Shown here: one piece after another, positions 60,941 through 64,000 of the stretch
Layout: each line of letters starts with the position of its first letter
Numbering within the stretch: the stretch's first letter is position 1
NCBI GenBank assembly: GCA_023132365.1
Contig: JAGLYJ010000001.1
Coordinates: 31,813-95,812, forward strand
DNA from: Mycoplasmatota bacterium
GTDB taxonomy: Bacteria > Bacillota_I > Bacilli_A > Izemoplasmatales > Hujiaoplasmataceae
Length of the DNA stretch: 64,000 nt
Direction: 5' to 3'
Position numbers and translations under genes: made by a program
Notes under the pieces: model-generated
What the model was told of the DNA's origin: nothing
Databases searched by the model: none
Seen by the model: the letters and a program-made list of their open reading frames with translations, nothing else

Positions 60941-62068
60941 TTGACTTTTAAAGATGAAATTTACAGATTAATTTTAAAGGCATTCTATAAATCAATTTAT
61001 AAAATTGATATAAATTTTAATAATTTTGAACCGGCAAGACAAGACGCTTATATTTTAGTTGGTAATCACCCTTGCTTACATGATGGTGTTTACATTTCTA
61101 CTTACTTAAAAAGTCCTCCCAAGCCAATTATAAATACATTTATGTTTACATCAAAGGTTTGGAAGTTCATTTTGACAAAAATATATCCATCAATAGCAAA
61201 AAGAAAAGGCCAGAATGATATAATTACAGTAAGAAGTATGATGCAAACAATCAAATCTGGTAGAGGAGTTATGTTATTTCCTGAAGGGAATTCTTCTTTT
61301 TTTGGACAGCAAAGCAAAATACCTTTCAGCACATATAAATTCATGAAAAAGATGAAGAAAGATGTTGTTATAAGCAAAACTAATGGAGCATATCTAGTTA
61401 CTCCAAGGTGGGCCAAGAAAAGAGTTAGAAGAGGACTAATCGAGGTTAATTTCTACACTTTAATAAAAGGTGAAGAAATGGATTCTTTAACTGTAGAAGA
61501 AATAGAGTCAAAAATAATAGAGGCTATTAAATTTAATGACTTTGATTGGAATAGAGAAAAGAAACATTCATATGGGTTCAAAAAAAGAGCTCACGGAATA
61601 GAACGCTTCATTTATGTTTGTCCTAAATGTATGTCACACCAAACTATTTATTCAAAAGGTAACAATATTTATTGTGAAAAGTGTGGACATATTGCAACTT
61701 TTAATGACCATGTGCTATTAGAAGGACTAGACTTTGATAATTTAGTTGAGTGGGACAAATTACAAAAAACTCAATTAGAAAAATTATCAAAGATTGATTT
61801 ATACAGTAAAGGAACTTTGTTTCAAGTTGATATAATAAAACAAAAAAGTGTAAAAATTGGATTTGTAGAAGCATCGTTAATTAATAACAAGTTTATACTG
61901 CAACATAGGAAACAAGAATATCGTTTCGATCTTGACAAAATTAAAGGCTTAACATTAACAAGAAAAGATGAAGTTTCATTTGATTATGAAGAGGAAACAT
62001 ATTTTATTAAGATGGAAGACCCGATGTTGTTTTATGATACAATAAAATATAAAGATGGAGGCTTATAA
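60941..62068 (+). CDS. PlsC-like acyltransferase with a C-terminal zinc ribbon
   Basis: A 375-residue protein. The acyltransferase motif NHxxxxD is seen as GNHPCLHDG (near residue 37) and the second motif as FPEGNSSFF (near 110), typical of 1-acyl-sn-glycerol-3-phosphate acyltransferases. Residues ~225-250 carry a zinc ribbon (CPKCMSHQ then CEKCGH), and the ~120 residues after it are not recognised. PlsC is usually 200-250 residues, so the C-terminal half is an addition. A stand-alone role in phospholipid synthesis is possible, but the added ribbon suggests an unusual acceptor. The start is TTG 60941 with AAAAGGTTGTGAT upstream. The symporter gene follows three bases later. Confidence 0.8.
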   Translation: MTFKDEIYRLILKAFYKSIYKIDINFNNFEPARQDAYILVGNHPCLHDGVYISTYLKSPPKPIINTFMFTSKVWKFILTKIYPSIAKRKGQNDIITVRSMMQTIKSGRGVMLFPEGNSSFFGQQSKIPFSTYKFMKKMKKDVVISKTNGAYLVTPRWAKKRVRRGLIEVNFYTLIKGEEMDSLTVEEIESKIIEAIKFNDFDWNREKKHSYGFKKRAHGIERFIYVCPKCMSHQTIYSKGNNIYCEKCGHIATFNDHVLLEGLDFDNLVEWDKLQKTQLEKLSKIDLYSKGTLFQVDIIKQKSVKIGFVEASLINNKFILQHRKQEYRFDLDKIKGLTLTRKDEVSFDYEEETYFIKMEDPMLFYDTIKYKDGGL

Positions 62069-62071
62069 CTT

Positions 62072-63430
62072 ATGGGCGATTGGGAACTGATTATTTATTT
62101 CTTACTTATTGGTGTATTGTTATTTGTTGGTAAAGTTTTAAAAACGAAATTACCGTTTTTAAATCGCATTGTACTACCAACAGCTTTGTTGGGTGGTGCT
62201 ATAGGGCTTGCACTTTCTGGCGTGTTTATTCCAGGATCATATGTAATAGATGTTGTTGTTATGAAAACAATAGTTTATCATTGTTTGGCATTAGGATTTA
62301 TTTCATTGACATTGAAAGTAAAAGGCACTAAGAATAAGAAAAAACTCTGGTCAACAGGTATGATTATTAGTAGCACTTATGCTTTACAAGGGTTTTTGGG
62401 AATTCTCTTAGTATTATTGTTCTTTAGCGATAAATTTGTTGGTAGCGGTTTACTACTTGCTTTAGGATTCGGACAAGGACCAGGACTTGCAACTAATTTT
62501 GGTGGTATGTGGAGTGATATGTTAAGTGGGCATGGTGTTGCTTTAGGTGCTTCTTATGCATTTTTAGGATTTGTATTTGGTGGTACTGTAGGAGTATTAC
62601 TTATCAATATTTTCTCTAGAAGAAGAAATATTGCAAAAGTTAAACAATATGAAGATTCTTTATTTCAAACACATGTTATTAAAGTTGATACTATTGAAGA
62701 GATAAGTGTTATGGATGGAATAACAGTTCAATTTGTTATTATTTCAATTATATATGCTTTAGTTTGGCTGACTCTGTACCTATTAGAAATGGTTTTATAC
62801 AATGGTACAGGTGGAATTGGAGATACTGTATTTGGATTATTAAAAGGATTTAATTTTATTTTAGGTATATTCTATGCATTGTTATATAAAGCTATTGTTA
62901 GAAAATTCGAACAAAAAGGTAAAAATGTGAATTTTATTACCAATGATTATATACTATCTAATTTTAGCTCATTATTCTTTAATATAATGATTACTGGAGC
63001 GGTACTCACAATTACAATTGATTTCTTAAGTGAATTTGGTTGGCTGTTAATGATAATATCTTTGGTTGGTGGAGTAGCTACTCTGTTTTACTTAAGGTTC
63101 TTAACAAAAAGAGTTTATCCTAAGTTTAAGGAGGAGTATTTTGTTGGACTGTTCGGTATGTTAACCGGAACAGCATCAACAGGTATTGCTTTACTTAAGG
63201 GATTAGATAGAAACATGGAGTCACCAGTAGCTGAAGAAATGGTGTTAGGATCAGGAACAGCTATTACTTTGGCATTGCCTTTGTTTGCTATATTGATGTT
63301 ACCGTCTTTAGGCTATGGAAAACCGACAGAAGAACTATTTAAATATATTACTTTGTTTGGTTGTCTAATATTTGTTATAATTATGGTTACAATTTTACTT
63401 ATTAAAAGCAGAAAGAAAGCCATAAAATAA
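62072..63430 (+). CDS. GltS-like sodium:glutamate symporter family protein
   Basis: A 452-residue integral membrane protein with about 11-12 helices in two repeated halves. LLALGFGQGPGLATNFGG (near residue 130) and GMLTGTASTGIALLKGLDR (near 365) are equivalent re-entrant-type segments, as in the ESS/GltS family. The second, with its GTASTG, matches GltS well. The substrate cannot be fixed; glutamate or another dicarboxylate or amino acid is likely. A charged loop (~185-210) separates the halves. GATGGAGGC precedes the ATG, and the gene is probably cotranscribed with the acyltransferase. Confidence 0.75.
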   Translation: MGDWELIIYFLLIGVLLFVGKVLKTKLPFLNRIVLPTALLGGAIGLALSGVFIPGSYVIDVVVMKTIVYHCLALGFISLTLKVKGTKNKKKLWSTGMIISSTYALQGFLGILLVLLFFSDKFVGSGLLLALGFGQGPGLATNFGGMWSDMLSGHGVALGASYAFLGFVFGGTVGVLLINIFSRRRNIAKVKQYEDSLFQTHVIKVDTIEEISVMDGITVQFVIISIIYALVWLTLYLLEMVLYNGTGGIGDTVFGLLKGFNFILGIFYALLYKAIVRKFEQKGKNVNFITNDYILSNFSSLFFNIMITGAVLTITIDFLSEFGWLLMIISLVGGVATLFYLRFLTKRVYPKFKEEYFVGLFGMLTGTASTGIALLKGLDRNMESPVAEEMVLGSGTAITLALPLFAILMLPSLGYGKPTEELFKYITLFGCLIFVIIMVTILLIKSRKKAIK

Positions 63431-63498
63431 TTTAAATATCTATATTATTTTGAAAATGTTTTAGCATGTGATATTATAAAATCAGGAGGAAGCAGATT

Positions 63499-63870
63499 AT
63501 GAATATTTATTATTGTAAACATTGTAAAAGAATTTGTTATACTTACCCAGTAGATTCACAATTGGTTTGCTGTGGGGTTGAAATGACTTTATTACAAGCA
63601 AAAACTAAAGATGCAGGAAACGAAAAACATTTACCTGTTGTTATAAAAGTTGCAGATAACATGATTAATGTTAAGGTTGGTTCTGTTACTCACCCAATGT
63701 TAGAAAACCATTGGATTCAATGGATATTTATCGAAAATGGGGATAGAAACTTCATTAAAACATTTAATCCAGGTGAAGAACCAGAAGCAGAATTTGTTGT
63801 TGATTTATCAAAATCTGTTAAGGTTTATGAATTCTGTAATTTACATGGATTGTGGATGACTGAATTATAA
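63499..63870 (+). CDS. Desulfoferrodoxin (superoxide reductase)
   Basis: A 123-residue two-domain superoxide reductase. The desulforedoxin-type centre I has Cys6, Cys9, Cys24 and Cys25. The catalytic centre II has His44 (EKHLPVV), His65 and His71 (THPMLENHWIQWI), Cys113 and His116 (CNLHG), all ligands present. The family's usual catalytic Lys is seen in EKHLPVV. It reduces superoxide to peroxide without making oxygen, the usual defence of strict anaerobes. That suits the oxygen-sensitive [FeFe]-hydrogenase here. AGGAGGAA precedes the ATG, and a terminator follows. Confidence 0.95.
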   Translation: MNIYYCKHCKRICYTYPVDSQLVCCGVEMTLLQAKTKDAGNEKHLPVVIKVADNMINVKVGSVTHPMLENHWIQWIFIENGDRNFIKTFNPGEEPEAEFVVDLSKSVKVYEFCNLHGLWMTEL

Positions 63871-63880
63871 TTAAATAAAA

Positions 63881-63911
63881 AAAAAGCTAAATATATTTTA
63901 GCTTTTTTTTC
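63881..63911 (+). terminator. Intrinsic terminator after desulfoferrodoxin
   Basis: AAAAAGCTAAA pairs with TTTAGCTTTTT (stem ending about 63906), with a short TATAT loop and a T-run. Confidence 0.88.
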
Positions 63912-63915
63912 TTTA

Positions 63916-63944
63916 TTGCAAAAAGCTTATATATATAGTAAAAT
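63916..63944 (+). promoter_or_regulatory. Promoter of the uppP-like gene
   Basis: TTGCAA (63916-63921), a 17-base spacer and TAAAAT (63939-63944), followed by GAGGAGG. Confidence 0.7.
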
Positions 63945-63967
63945 CTCTATGAGGAGGATTGATATAT

Positions 63968-64000
63968 TTGGACATTTTAGAGGCTATCAAATATTTAGTT
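63968..64000 (+). CDS. uppP: Start of a probable undecaprenyl-diphosphatase (cut by the window edge)
   Basis: TTG 63968, preceded by GAGGAGG about 11 bases upstream, opens a frame encoding MDILEAIKYLV before the window ends. Proteins of the UppP/BacA family begin MDxLEAI-hydrophobic, so this is the best match, but only eleven residues are visible. If right, the organism makes undecaprenyl-linked envelope material. Confidence 0.5.
   Translation, partial: MDILEAIKYLV

Noticed and set aside
1..64000. Mobile element or genomic island.
   Set aside because: No transposase, integrase, terminal inverted repeats, attachment sites or tRNA were seen, and base composition and gene style look uniform.

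Overview
The window is a very AT-rich chromosomal segment, densely packed and mostly coded on the plus strand. It uses the standard genetic code: UGA serves as a stop and Trp is UGG. The gene set fits an anaerobic, fermentative, low-GC Gram-positive relative. It includes an NADH-linked [FeFe]-hydrogenase, acetate kinase, phosphofructokinase, pullulanase, tryptophanase, arginine deiminase, desulfoferrodoxin, and many lipoproteins with short Lys-rich signal peptides. My best guess is a free-living mollicute-like lineage near Acholeplasma/Izemoplasmatales or basal Bacillota. That assignment is inference from gene content, not from a marker gene. No rRNA, tRNA, CRISPR array, prophage or insertion sequence was recognised.

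Layout. 1-2.7 kb: a membrane and flavin group (Gx transporter, ApbE flavin transferase, NusG-domain-II protein) resembling part of a flavin-based extracellular electron transfer locus. 2.7-11 kb: YigZ, then the cca-pulA-yhaM operon, then a very large surface parvulin-like protein. 11.0-15.7 kb: a c-di-GMP-I riboswitch behind a consensus promoter, followed by two GGDEF-EAL proteins, one with intact EAL residues and one degenerate. 15.7-29 kb: a TetR regulator with palindromic sites, a thiolase / SDR reductase / KAS III-like / LivHMGF operon without a binding protein, then a BMP lipoprotein and a nucleoside-type ABC transporter. 29-39 kb: ytxK-ackA, dnaE-pfkA, a B12-binding radical SAM protein, and uvrB. 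39.2-41 kb: a strongly structured leader, a 44-codon ORF, and three SHOCT/DUF2089-type proteins. 41-44.7 kb: an RNA uracil methyltransferase, a ketopantoate reductase-like enzyme, and a decayed epimerase. 45-54.2 kb: a trimeric [FeFe]-hydrogenase operon behind a foldable leader, tnaA-arcA behind another hairpin leader, then a NifX-like protein, two ferredoxin-bearing MinD-type ATPases and a CxxC membrane protein. 54.3-64 kb: an ABC/FtsX exporter, a large lipoprotein, a COG1237-type metallo-hydrolase, a PlsC-like acyltransferase with a zinc ribbon, a GltS-like symporter, desulfoferrodoxin, and the first codons of a probable uppP.

How the parts fit. Pullulanase and Pfk feed glycolysis. Acetate kinase yields ATP. 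The hydrogenase disposes of reducing equivalents as H2. Tryptophanase, arginine deiminase and the transporters suggest scavenging of amino acids and nucleosides. The most unusual material is in the leaders and operon architecture: three structured 5' leaders (39.35, 45.02 and 48.76 kb), a set of near-leaderless promoter/Shine-Dalgarno modules, a NusG_II gene with no standard start codon, a Liv-type transporter lacking its binding protein but joined to acyl-CoA enzymes, and the NifX/MinD-ferredoxin/CxxC cluster.
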